DNA of 64,000 nt, from positions 105,840,429-105,904,428 of the forward strand of contig NC_052017.1 of assembly GCF_015832195.1 (NCBI RefSeq), written 5' to 3'. The notes beneath the pieces are model-generated. The model had not been told where the DNA came from, did no database searches, and worked only from the letters and a program-made list of their open reading frames with translations. Position numbers and translations under genes: made by a program. Source of the stretch: Motacilla alba alba (taxonomy: Eukaryota > Chordata > Aves > Passeriformes > Motacillidae). Numbering within the stretch: the stretch's first letter is position 1; each line of letters begins with the position of its first letter. This document shows, piece by piece, positions 1 to 15,247 of this stretch.

Positions 1-538
1 TCTGGATTTGATTTATAAGTTTTAAAGGAATACAAACAACAGACTACATGAGATTACATCCAGTGAAACACTGCAAATTAATATTGCCGTGACAGTCAAG
101 TACATGGTCTTTTAACCATATTCTGAGTTTAATGTTGTGGTAAAGTGCCAGGTTGATAAAGCATCATCTAAATCTCTGTGAGCTGAGTGCAATTCTTTCG
201 AAGCTAGACAGCCTCACCAGTCTTCTGACAGTGCCTTACAGCAATAATAATAATAAAAAATCTTCATACACTACCTGTTTAGTTAAGACTGTACTAGCTT
301 ACAGCACTTGGTCACATGAATTTCAAGTCTCAGGTAGCAAAGAAGCAACTTGCATCCTGCAAGAGGGCTAAAAGAGTAGATCAATTTTGAGAAAATAAAA
401 TTCAGCTGATGGGTAAATAACATTACTCAATTTACAATGCAGTCTTGACATGGAGAGACAGAGATCCACTTTACCAAGAAACAGTTAAATATGCTTAGAT
501 TGGGAAAAAAAGATGCATTTGCCATCAACATCTCTTAC

Positions 539-768
539 CCTGAGCTGTGACAATTTCTCTGTACTGTTCAAAGCTGTTTGCTGTTTGAAGTGAAAAATCT
601 ACCTTTCTGTCTATTTGCTCCCCAGCATTTTCTAACAAGAGCTTAAAACAAATGGTAGCATATCCTTTACCTGCCTCCTCACCCTTAAATGACAATTCAG
701 CATTAATACACATCATAAAGCCACCTTTACCAGGCACTAGTACTGTGACAGTTTTAACACCAAGAGAT
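539..768 (-). other. Orphan exon-like open frame
   Basis: Minus-strand block of 230 bp open throughout, with a pyrimidine-rich acceptor (tttctctctcccctttac, then tgtgag) and a good donor (CAGG before GTAAGA). It would encode SLGVKTVTVLVPGKGGFMMC, INAELSFKGEEAGKGYATIC and a Gln/Glu-rich end with NSFEQYREIV. It needs entry in phase 2, so it cannot follow the penultimate ZNF521 exon, which ends in phase 0, in this frame. It could belong to another transcript or be chance. Confidence 0.22.
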
Positions 769-1670
769 CTCACAGTAAAGGGGGAGAGAGAAAGCACGCC
801 AGTGAATGCACAGATGGTGGGAGGGGACGCAGGGTGCTCTCAGCAGGTTACAGTAGAGATGCATTAACTCCACAGAGGGATAAGGGCTTCCCACCAGTAC
901 AGTCATGAATTATAACTGAGCATGGGAGTGAGTTCTTAGTGCCTGTCTCACAGCAAATATACTGTTCCATTTTCCTGCACAATCACCTTTCACCTTTACA
1001 AATGCAAAGCCAAGCAAAATGCACCACTAATATTTAACAATATCACAGGTTCTTTATCTTACACAGCACACATCTACACACAGGAAGTGTGGGGGGAGGC
1101 AGAGTATTCACTGACACAGCGTATCCCCGAGCAAACTTACACACCCATGATCCGTGACTGTGCCTAGTGATTCTCCAGCAAAACGAGACTATAACAACAC
1201 AGAAAAACAACTAAAGCTGCACGTAGAAATGTGTGTAACTCAGCAGTATTGGTTCATGAGAACTGAATCATCTCTTTCTCTCTTCCTTTGTTAACAGGGT
1301 GGAGGACACTCAATTTCAGCTTTGAACAGAAAAGAAGCTCAACTTAAAAAAACAAAAAATCAAAATCACAAGAGCCTGCACAATTCCACTCTTTTCCCAT
1401 CCAAAATGTTTACACCTTGGATTGATCAAAGCATGGAAAAATCGACTCCAATACAGGTAGAAATGCTAAACCTAAAAGCTGTTCCTTCTAGGTGGGGGAC
1501 ATACACATTTTTTGCAAGATACACTTCCAGTTGTGTAGCCACTCTGCACCAGAGTCTTTTTCACTCATGTTTAGAATGGAGTGGCCCAATGATGCGCTTA
1601 CCCTGCCCCCGACAGCAAAAAAATAAAAGGCAAAAACAAAGTAAGGAGGAAAAAAAGAAGCAAAAGGCAG

Positions 1671-1696
1671 GAAAAAAAAAAAAAAAAAAAGAAAAA
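1671..1696 (+). repeat. Poly(A) run
   Basis: A run of about 19 A with purine-rich flanks, producing a false Lys-rich frame (1322-1753). I see no retroposed gene or SINE body ending here. Confidence 0.8.
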
Positions 1697-4600
1697 CTAC
1701 TACTTTTGAGCCAAGTTTGCTGTTTACTGGAGTGCCTCTTTATGAATCACTGACCACACCTTGTTTTCCCAAACTATCTGCACCTCCTCTCTAGGGGAAT
1801 TCATCCCCTCCCAACTTTCCTCCTACTCAATGAACCTATCAATGGAGAAAACTTATTATTTTTGGCAGCTGAAAATTTGACCAGTTTTAAAGGATTCATC
1901 TACCATGCCTTTCACTTTTGTTTAAATCCTCACTGTTCCTGTTCTAAATGACAGCATGGCAAGCATTGCTTTTAAGCAGTATTCATCTTGCCTACCACAT
2001 CTCAGCCTTTCACAGACGGCTGCTCTCTCTCCAACAATGCAGCCTTACTCCTTTATAGCTTGAGGGCAGACACTCTCACTAGCTGTAGACTTGCTGCAAA
2101 TATCACAATAAAGGACACAAATGTGAATTTCTTGTAAAATATGGGTTGGCTCTGGAGGTACCTTGCCTTAGAAAACTCTGTCAAGAGCAAACAATATATC
2201 TTTCTCCGAAATGCACAGCAGCCACGCAGTTGAAAGAGCTTTTCCAAGTGATCTAACATGTCAATGGAATCAGGATGCTAGTGAATTTTACACTTTCCTC
2301 CACTTCAGGTCTCTGATCGATATTTTAGCTTCTTTCACACTTAATATACTCAATGCTGGCTTGGCAGCATGTCTTGTAGAACTTAAAAAAAAATAAAAAC
2401 TCTGAAGCTTGAGGAGGTGCTCTGTGGAGGAAGAAGGTAGGGTTTGAACTATAGATCTTAAGAGGTAGCAGTTTTGCTTCCACCAAACCCCTGTGCCTAT
2501 GCTTTGGTTCACCGAAAACATGGAGGAATGAGGATGCTGGGAGCAACAACAGCCTTGTGCCAGCACTGTGGAGGGAAGTGGGGGCAGACCTTGAGCTGCA
2601 AACATCCAGTGATAACTGTGTGCCACCACTCATTGGGAAATGACAGGACCAGTGGAGAGTGGAGCCAGGAATAAGGAGCTTATTCATGGAGATGGAGTGA
2701 GGGGGGCCAGCAGCAGAGTAGGGGGAAGGGAAATCAGATTTGCAGAACTGGCCATGAAGCTCCTCAATACACCATAGCTGGATGCTTCATAAAGTCACAC
2801 TGATGGCAGTCCCGGAGATGGCCATCTGTTGTCAGCTCTGGGCCAGATGAAAGATAATATAATGGCAGCTACTGGTAGCTAACAGCAGGGCAGTTGTAGG
2901 AAGGAATGTGTCCTAGAATGAAGAAGTGGTGCTTCCTGTTTAGCACAGAAAATCAGTCATCGATATCAACTACATTAGCAAGAAATTAATGGATGGACAA
3001 TTAACAGAACTGAACTGATCTACCAGGGAAATTATTCACACGCAAACAGAGTGCTTATTTCTTCTGCTTACTCCAGGTGTACGTGCCAACCGATCTGACT
3101 AATGGCAAGGTCTAGGCTGAAACATTCAGGGCACAGATGATAAAACCTCATTTTCTGCAAAGGGCAGAATTCCATTTCTAATGATTATCTGTGGGTCAGG
3201 GAATACATTTACTGCTTTCCCTGCCCTCAATCTATGACAGGACTCTCTGATGTTCGCTGAGGTTTCTGTAAGGAGTGAGGGAAGAAACTGGCTTTTATGT
3301 AATAACTGAACTTCCCCTTATTATTACCATGATTTATTTTTACTAGTGCCTTATCATTATTACCAGCATCACTCAGAAGAAAAAATGTTTGCTTTCCCAA
3401 GTACTATTATTTCTATCTTGTTTCTTTCTTTGTCCCATAATCTCCTTTCTGCTTCTCTTCTACTCCTCTGCTTTTTGTTCCCTTCTTCTTCTGCATTTCT
3501 GTGCCTTTTTCTTTCCGCAGCAACTTTTGATTTGCTTCTTTAGGCTGAAATCTTGCACACCTCACTGTTCTATTTGCTAAAAAACCTCAGAAATTATTAT
3601 TTTACTGTTGACATGTAACATCACTGATATGTTTCAGAGACAACATTTGCTGCTTTCAGACTGGAAACCACAAATTTCATTTAACATTTTTGCATGTCAT
3701 AAGGATTTGCGGTCATAAGGATTACAAACTGTACTATGTTACCTGATTCTGCAGAATCTACTTAATATAGACCATATGAGTCAGTTTGGAGAACAGATGC
3801 ATGGGTTATTTTTTTAATAGGTACTTATATTTTACAGAAAGAATCCTGCCATACAAGCATATGAACAGGAAGAAGTAGGCAAAACAGGGACATATATTCA
3901 AGCTCACATGCTTTTGGGTATGACTCTGTCCCCTAGAAAGAGAAGGAATATAAATTTTTGCTTATTTTTGAATAGGTACTTTATGAGTGTCACCCAGGAT
4001 GGTATATTTAGTTTTCAGTTCTTTACCATTTTATTGTTCCTTACATCTGAATTTCTTTTCAAGAGTAAAATGTCTATTTAAATGTAATATCCATCACTTA
4101 AGTGCTGTACTTTGCCAACTAATTCTGTATTTTTATCAATAATATTACTCAAGCATCTGAAAAAACAAACCTATAATTGTGATTCAATTGCTCCAGAAAT
4201 TTAAGGAATGTTCTCACAGGGAATGTACAAGGGATGTTGTGAACACATTGTTTCCCCCTTATTTACAGGAAAGACTATAGAAAATTTCACAGGCTGACTA
4301 TGGCATGCAGAGTTACTCATATATGAAGTATGTGGAGACAAATAAGACACATTAATATTAAGCTCATCTTTGACAAGCACTATTTAGTGAAATTAAAATG
4401 GTCCCTGAAAAATTCTGGCTCTTTGGGCTTGGTGGGCTTTGCAATGTGCTATAAATATTCATGAACTAATGAAGTACCCACAGGGAATGTTTACATTTGA
4501 ATAGGCCAATCAAAGGCGGATGAACTCACAAGCCCCAAACCTGGAAATTTCTTATTTAGAGAAGAATTACCACATGGAAACCTAATGTGGCCAAAACACC

Positions 4601-5019
4601 CCTCAGTCCCCAGGAGGGAAGGGGCACTGGAAGGGAATTCAAAGAATTTCTTTTTGTATTTAAACTTTGTTTGACATTGAAGAAAAAGACTTGCAGGGGA
4701 AACACTTAGAAGGTATGTCCTTAAAGAGCTAATGCATGAGTGCCTCCACTGTGCTTCTCTTGATTGCCTTTTTGAGAAAATTTGCAAAGAAAATAATTCT
4801 CCCTTCTAGGGGGAAAAAGTCTCAAATCTCAGGAACACAAGTCTGAATTTTTTAAATCTTGAAAGACATGGAAAGATGTGCACATACTGGTGCACACATA
4901 TCTATCTGAAACAGAATGTACAGTAAGGGCTCAGGAAAAAAAAAGCAAACTTGCAATGCATGCAGCTCAGTCTAGTCCCCTAAAACACAAATATTAACCT
5001 AGTCTCTTAAGAACACGTA

Positions 5020-5137
5020 TTATTATCATCATCCTGATTCACAAGATGGAGAGCATGCATGGTTATGTGGAGCAAGTTAGTACCTGACCTTACAAATGAA
5101 TCCAGCTCTTCTGATTCCTAGGCATTTGCTCTGAGAA
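5020..5137 (+). repeat. MIR/CORE-SINE-like relic
   Basis: The order tattattatcatcatcctga, acaagatggagagca, gttatgtggagcaagttag and gaatccagctcttctgattc followed by ctagg parallels the 3' half of MIR-type SINEs (ATTATCCCC, TTTACAGATGAGGAAACTGA, the GGTTAAGT..CTTGCC block, and a GAACCCAG..TCTCCTGACTC-type end). Strongly diverged. The family cannot be fixed by eye. Confidence 0.5.
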
Positions 5138-5884
5138 AAGCAACCTGACTGCCTGCAAAGGACTAGGGCCAACATTAATGAATGTGATGCCTGTATTTAG
5201 GCATCAAAAGTGTTTTGTTGAAACTTTAAACGAGGCTGTGGCTGCTCAGCACCTATGCTTTCAATCAAGGTTCCTAACTTCAGGCATTTTTGACCTGATT
5301 TCCTGATGTACTCAGCACCAGCATCTTGCCCTGGCCTTATCTGCAGCTGGAGGTGCTCAGCACCCTCTCAGAAATAGGCCACTGAGTTTGAAAATGCTGG
5401 CCTAAAGCTTTGACTGTTAATTGGATTCCAGGTAGGCTTCTTTTTAAGAAGAGCTGACAAAGTTATTCCCTGCTGGCTCCTGGCCTTTGGGGCCTAGAAA
5501 GCCAGCATCTATGTTCCACTCCTCACCCTAAGAGCTTGGGGACCTAGAAATGCCAAAACTAATCTCCAATTTCTCTTAAAAAAATGTTTTGAGGCCTTTT
5601 CTGTGCGAAGAAAACATCCTGCAGGTTTAAAAGTTTTGTGCCTGTTTTTGTGTAAAGAGCATAAATTATTCACGGTCTCCCCTGCTGTTGGGACCTACAC
5701 ATGGTACACAGACTCAACTACTGTGGGGGCCTTGGCAAAACAATCCTAGATGGAGGTAGCTGTGCCACTACTGCTATGGCTGATGCTATTCCTACACCAA
5801 CCTCTCTCCCAGCTGGCCCCAGAAGGCCTCTGCCACAAGGAGACAACCCCAGCCCAGGTTAATTAGCAGTTTTCTCTAGCTGAC

Positions 5885-5990
5885 CCCCAAATGAGAGAAC
5901 ATAGTGTTTGAATCCCAGCTCTGCCACTGTCTCCACTAAAGGTCTCAGTCAAGCCTTTAGTTCTTGAAATAGCCTAGAGCTTGCTTAGTT
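5885..5990 (-). repeat. Possible MIR-like SINE relic (antisense form)
   Basis: gtttgaatcccagctctgcc followed by actgtctccact and ggtctcagtcaagcctttag resembles the GGTTCGAATCCC..CTCTGCCACT..CTTGGGCAAGT order of MIR. A short match only. Confidence 0.35.
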
Positions 5991-6479
5991 CTGCTCCAGC
6001 TCAGGTCAAGGGTATTTTAAAGGCTGTTTTAAAATGTTGAGTTTTTGGGAGCATTTTTCAATGCTGAGATCTTTGGAAAGTTTAACCCTTAAAGAAGTGA
6101 GGAAGAAACTAGAAGATTAGTTTCAACAGTGCTAACCTTAGAACAAGAAAATGGTACAACTGGAAATCCAGAGAAGGACTCACATTAAGCTACATAAAAC
6201 TTCCACAGATTCTTCTATACTGCGTCTGTCCTGCTTTGTTTCAGCGGCTTGTACTGGGAGCTAAGAATGTTCTCCTGCTGTTTGAAGCGACATCAGTAAC
6301 ATCTGCTATGAGTGCTTCATTCTTTCTTTCATCCTTTCCCTGGGGAAGGAGCTGTGTATTTTGTTTTGGTAGAGCTCTGTTGCTGTGGGTTGGGATTTTG
6401 GGGAAGGTTTAGAAATCTACATACAGGTATACGTTTGTATGAGAGAAGGGAGCCTTCGGCACATGTAGGTGCATCCTGC

Positions 6480-6976
6480 TCTCAGAAGCCTAAGTTAAGG
6501 ACATCTGTTGTAATACTTAAGTGCTGTGGAAGTCTGTTCCATGCTCTCACAGGGCAGTCTGTGAGGAAGTTCTAGCTTCTGAGGAAAAACCTCCAGCTCT
6601 TTGATAGAAACGCTCACAAAGCAGAACTTTGTCACCTACCACACTGTTTCCAAATGGGAAGAACTTCTCAGGTCACGTCTGAGATGTGCTTGACCCAGTC
6701 CACCAAGAAAATTAAGGACTGAGTCTTAGAACACAACTGGACAAAGATGTAGGAAGGCAGTATAGACAGCAAGAAAGCTGATTGAATATGCTCCTGGTCT
6801 CCTTTGCTACTGAGGGCCAGTGCTGCAGCTCTCTGTATTAGCTGGAACGTCCTACAGGCTGATGGCTCCATGCCCAGGTATTCTGTGCTGATGGAGTCCA
6901 GATGGGAAGCAGCAAGGGCGTGAATCACTGAGGCCAGGTCCCTTTTGAACAGGATGAGAAGCAACTGCTGATCCAA
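6480..6976 (-). mobile_element. Degenerate LINE fragment (L2 / CR1 superfamily), ORF2 C-terminus
   Basis: A 102-codon minus-strand frame (6976-6668) carries the order of motifs found at the C-terminal end of L2-like LINE reverse transcriptases. It reads ASVIHALAASHLDSISTEYL, then TFQLIQRAAALAL, then EHIQSAF, corresponding to the family pattern of a conserved HA..S.LD..YLG block, LQ..QNAAAR and a REHI..L...HWLP block. Past a stop, another frame near 6560-6490 gives VRAWNRLPQHL, which fits the W-N-x-LP block close to the LINE C-terminus. Stops, frameshifts and lost residues show an old, inactive copy. Whether it is L2, L3 or an old CR1 needs alignment. Confidence 0.7.
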
Positions 6977-7334
6977 TTATTTCTTGCCCTAGTTTTCATG
7001 TTTCTAAAGTGGGGACACTTAACTACCCCAGGGGCAACTAATTATTAATCACAAGAAGTTAAGGAAATGTCCTAATTCACCAAAAAGAGATACCATTTTT
7101 GCACCGGGCAAAATGGTGCTGAGATGATGTAATCTTGGCTAGCATCGTTTTGAAAACTAACATCACTGATAAAACACTGAAAGAAGTGTATAATTATTCA
7201 TCAGTTCTATTGGATATCAGTACCTCTCTGATCCAGCAACATCTGCACAAAACTAAGGTGAATTCATTAATTCACTTTGGTTAACACCCCACAAGGGTAC
7301 CTCATTCCTCCCCACAAACACCACAATATGTTGT

Positions 7335-7465
7335 GTCCCTGGCCAGGTTGGATGGGGCTTTGAGCAACCTGGTCTTGTGGAAGCTGTCCCTGTCCATGGC
7401 AGGGGGTTGGAACCAGACGATCTTTAATGTCCCTTCCAACCCAAATCATTCTGATTCTGTGGAAT
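7335..7465 (+). mobile_element. CR1 LINE 3' end fragment
   Basis: The sequence from the gtccctggccaggttggatg block through gagcaacctggtcttgtgg and ccatggcagggggttgga to cccttccaacccaaatcatt matches the well-known CR1 3' untranslated end. It finishes with the ATTCTG-type short tail (attctgattctg). It is 5'-truncated, as most CR1 copies are, and carries no coding part. CR1 is the main LINE of birds and other sauropsids, which supports the species guess. Confidence 0.93.
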
Positions 7466-9742
7466 TAATACTAGCACTAGAAATAGGAAAGAAATAGTTA
7501 CTCCTTATTAGACAAGAGAGGCACAAACACTAGAGCAAACATCTAAGCCTATATCCAATAAGACTAAGGCAAAAAGGAGCAGGCACTGGAAAGAGCATCT
7601 GGGCAAGAAAAAGAAGTCTTAATAGGTACAAATTCCTTTATCATATTTAATGAAAATTCAATAATAAACTAGTGATAAGTTTCTTTACTTCCTTATCAAT
7701 TAAAAATTCAGTATTATGGATAATGAATGGAGAACACTGTTTTAGTTATATCCATCCTCTACAGAGAACTACATGGTCCAGGTGTTCAATTAGAAGATTT
7801 TAACATTTTGGGGTAAATCTAGGCACCTTATAAATGCATCTACCTTTCAACTTCCTTATCGGTACAAGCCTATTTCAGAAAAGCCCTTATTGTGTTAAGC
7901 ATGTCTAATTAAATGCTTTCTATTCTAAAGAATAAACACTTTGAGGTACACACTTTTTCAACTCCATTTCAGCAGTATAAATACACCATATAGCCTTTTA
8001 AACATGTAAGTACAAAAATTCACAACTTGAAACACTCTTAAAACATAAACTTCTGACTGTTACAGGTTTCCATTTGCTTCCTCCAAATGCAGGTAGTATC
8101 CAAAAAAGTTTAAAGCTGGTTCTGCAGCTATTGAGCACAAAGGCATTTAAAAGTAGTGTACAGAGCACAAAGGAAGTGTCAAAAGGATCTTAAAACAAAG
8201 AGCAAATTCCTGTAAAATTTCATTATTTCAACTTGAAGGTTGAGCAATACATTCAAGGTTTGATTTTCAGGACTGGTCATTTGTTCTCTGTTCTCTGTTC
8301 TCACCGGAATGTAGTCCTGTGGGATTGTGTTGCACTCCTAGCAAGTGCCTGGAGTGAAATAATGGAAAGTTCTAAAGGGAGTCTTACTTGATTTTTGTAT
8401 TGAGAAGGTGAGATGAACATAGTGTGAAGGGATTCTTATGTTCCTATAGGCTACTCTTTCTGAACAGATGCCAGAAAATACGAAGTGAAGAATCACACTT
8501 GGCCAAACACCAAATTAAGTACCATTATAGCACGTGTATTTTTTTATGCTTGAATTAATTCCCTTTAATTATCAGCTGAACCATACATGTGGATAGGACT
8601 TCTATGCTATTGCATTCTGCCCTGCTCTTCTTTGTTCATGTTTCCACCCTGCCTTCCCTACAACCATGGAGTGCTGACCCTACCTTCTAATCTGACATGA
8701 TCAGCATGTCCTGTGCATGGGAGAAGAACATTAAATGCACATTTAATTTAAAAAGTAAGGGACTTCTCTTGATAGAATAAATGTACAGCTATACTGCAAG
8801 CCCCAACACAAACTAAGGCAATGTGAAAGGATAGAGAAGCATAACCTGGAGGACAGTTGCCAAAGATTGCACTGATTTAGGTAGTAGACAGTCTGAAGAA
8901 AGCAATGCCTCCTACAATAGGTTTTAAATGAAAGTGGGCTGGAGATCAATGCATTTTCAGCAAAAGCAGACCCCGAAGCTCAGTACCTACTGCTCTGCCT
9001 CAGTACTTTGCTGCCCTTTCAGCAGCTTGGGTAGGTGACTGGAGGTAAGAGCAGAAAGACAGTGATCCCAACAAATAAATGCAAATGGCATGATGGCACT
9101 GAATTTTTTTTAAACATAATGCATTCTCCACTGAGGTAGGGCTATGCAAGTTAATTGAAATAATAATAAACATAATGAATTGAGTGTATAAGTACATTAA
9201 TACCTCTTCCTTATTGCAAGTGTAGATAAGACAGAGGAAGGCTGTCACTAAGGATGCTAAGATGGAGTCTAGTAAGAACATTCTGCAGCGTGGAACTACC
9301 AACACACTGTCATCTAGTCCCTGTAGAGCAGAGTTTCTCTCTGTAGTGACACCCTTTTGTGCCCTTCACTAGAAAACCAGGTGCTTCAGTTATGCTGAAG
9401 TTTCAATGAATAAGGCTTTGATGGAAAGAGCAAAATCTTCTTCTTAGTCTGGGGCTGGAATAAATTTTGAGTGGAAAAAGATGTTGTTTGTTTATTACAA
9501 CAAAAAAATGAAGGCAGTTGCTTGGGAGCCCATGTATTTTGAAATGAAAGTATATTTTAGATGGGACAGACTTGTTAGGAGGTGATTGTACAAAACATAA
9601 TTACACTCCGTGTACTTTGCATCTTCATAATTCAGTTATCTATTCTGGTTTTCAAAATCCAGTCCTAATTCTACTGTTAAAAGTAATTTTTACCTTGTGT
9701 TTTTGTTTCTTTCTTTTCATAACTGTTTTTGCATACCCGCAC

Positions 9743-10177
9743 TCCCTTCCTTCCTTCCTTCCTTCCTTCCTTCCTTCCTTCCTTCCTTCCTTCCTTCCTT
9801 CCTTCCTTCCTTCCTTCCTTCCTTCCTTCCTTCCTTCCTTCCTTCCTTCCTTCCTTCCTTCCTTCCTTCCTTCCTTCCTTCCTTCCTTCCTTCCTTCCTT
9901 CCTTCCTTCCTTCCTTCCTCCTTCCTTCCTTCCTTCCTTCCTTCCTTCCTTCCTCCTTCCTTCCTTCCTTCCTTCCTTCCTTCCTTCCTTCCTTCCTTCC
10001 TTCCTTCCTTCCTTCCTTCCTTCCTTCCTTCCTTCCTTCCTTCCTTCCTTCCTTCCTTCCTTCCTTCCTTCCTTCCTTCCTTCCTTCCTTCCTTCCTTCC
10101 TTCCTCGCTTTCTTTCTTTCTCTTTCTTTCTCTCTTGTTTTCTCTCTTGTTTTCTATCTTTCTTTCTCTTTCTTCTT
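9743..10177 (+). repeat. Long (TTCC)n microsatellite and polypyrimidine tract
   Basis: About 360 bp of nearly pure TTCC units (9745-10105) are broken only by two short slips near 9919 and 9954, followed by CTTT-rich sequence to about 10177. The two breaks are 35 bp apart. The run is open in several frames on both strands, producing long Leu-Pro-Ser-Phe or Lys-Glu-Gly-Arg frames with no coding meaning. Homopurine-homopyrimidine mirror repeats of this kind can form triplex DNA. It lies 0.5 kb 3' of the penultimate ZNF521 exon. Confidence 0.98.
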
Positions 10178-10543
10178 CTTACCATTAATAAACAGTATCA
10201 TTACAAATCTGACAACAGCCCACAAAAAGACATTCATTTGTCCCTATTTTTATTCCCCACCAAAGCAAAAGGGAAATTCTGTCTACTTCCCCTCTCTGCC
10301 ATCACTACTCTCCTACTTCAGTGCATAGCTTTTCACGTTTAAAGACAAAAGAATACATTTCTTTTCCATTTCACTGGTTTACTGAACATTTTATGGTTAT
10401 CAAGCAGAAAAACAGGATGCCCATTTCTCTCTCCTAGAGAATACCTTGAGCTGCAAGAACCTACAGTACAAGAATCCTGAAATTCAGCTCTGTACCAGGT
10501 GGCTTTCTGCCAGCATCCTTTTGAAGCAGCATGGATTGAATCA

Positions 10544-13735
<3,192 letters not shown>

Positions 13736-15247
13736 CTACAATTGCTTAAGTGTTCTCTTACCCAGAATGTTTCAGAATATCCAAAGCTTGACTGGGCATT
13801 AAAAGCACAGATTTTCCACTTATAATTAGCACTATGCAGGAATGCAGAGCCATTAGCCTTCAGTAGGAAATCATGACTATGACCTGAAACATCATTTCTT
13901 AGCAGAGCCACCCAGTCACGACCAAGTACATTTGCAAAACAGCACGTGAGGAATTTAATGCTGATCACACATCATCCTGTCTACCACGGGTAAGAACTGT
14001 GAATGCTGTTTTTGGCACTCTGGCTGAGGTGGAGTTTCTTGTAACTGGCGTGAGAAGGGTGGGTAGTTTATACCCTCACATCGCTCCTACTCCACATTCC
14101 CAGTCCTGTGGGCATACATGAAACCTTTTGCAGGCTGCAGGATTTCAGACCTCTCTTTCTGACAGTCCTGGATTTTGTCCCTCTTTATTTGCATTTCTCC
14201 TCTGAACAGCCCAGGGAAGTCCCCGTGCGCCATCTGACGCAGCTTTCCCGTTCACGTCCTGTGGCTTTAAAACCCTTCCCACTCCCCGCCGCTTGTTCCT
14301 CTGCTTCCTCCCATTGTCCTCCAAGGCCGGCTGGTGCCTGGCACCAGGTTCCCTTCCTGAGGGTGCTGCAGGATTCATCCACTCCGCCATGAGGGCAGTC
14401 AGCGGCTGTCCTACTTAGAAACAGTTGCTAGGTAAGAAGTGGCTTCCAGCCCTGCTGCAGAGGCCTCAATTCCCACAGCGCCGCTTAGAAAAGGTCCTTC
14501 TGTATGTCACCGGTGTGCTACACGAGTAGCATTGATCTCGCAGGTAAATACTGTATCTGATTATTAAAAAAACAAGCGGGAATGGAGCGCTTGGTGACTG
14601 GTGCAGCTCCCTGCCATTTCTCAGTTGGGAAGGAGCAATTTAGGAGAACGCCCTGCCCATGCTGAACACCTAAATGCCAGGCTGCCAACCTCCCGCTGGA
14701 CACAGCACTGCCTGCAGTGATGATGAGTGACCCTGGTGATGGGCATTTGCGAAGGATAGTGGGAGCACAGACAATGTTTTGCATCCCACATGACAAACCT
14801 TTCCACTGGTGTAAAGACAACACGACATGGTGATCCTGCGGCTGAGTAGGGGCACATTCCTGCCCCAAATGACCCTTAGTGATTATAAGACTTGAAAAAA
14901 TTGTCAGTGGTAGCCCCCAGCTTTCACTTCTTGTTAGTCCAAAAGCTAAATTTAGCTTTTGCATAAGTCATGGCATCTCTAGCCAAAGGAGGGGAATTAG
15001 ACAGTGTGAGCTAAGCCAGGCCATGGTGGCCATTCTGCAGGTGGAACTACTGAAAATTACCATTGTGTGGTTTCCATGAGGTGTCAGAACTATGCACAAT
15101 GAAAAGGGACAGATGAAACCCAACAAAGACAAAGGTTTACACAAAATTACATCACTCCCATGCAGACACAGCAAACTTCCTTTCCTTTTCTACCCAATCC
15201 TTCCTGAAAGCAGTGTTCAATTTTCCTGACTACCTCTCTTGCATATA

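Noticed and set aside
1..120. ZNF521 3' untranslated region at the left edge
   Set aside because: No coding end or stop with the expected residues was found, so I cannot support a 3' UTR here.
1322..1753. 143-codon Lys-rich plus-strand frame
   Set aside because: Driven by poly(A) and A-rich sequence; no domain, no splice or promoter support.
3700..3725. Possible last ZNF521 coding exon (Met-Thr next to each other on the minus strand)
   Set aside because: The flanking codons do not give the expected His pair or stop, and there is no acceptor before it.
9572..10342. Long frames on both strands made of Leu-Pro-Ser-Phe or Lys-Glu-Gly-Arg repeats
   Set aside because: They are the TTCC microsatellite translated; all frames stay open because the repeat has no stop codon.
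14518..14964. 148-codon minus-strand frame and overlapping frames
   Set aside because: Several overlapping frames on both strands in a GC-richer patch, as expected where stop codons are rarer. No domain seen.
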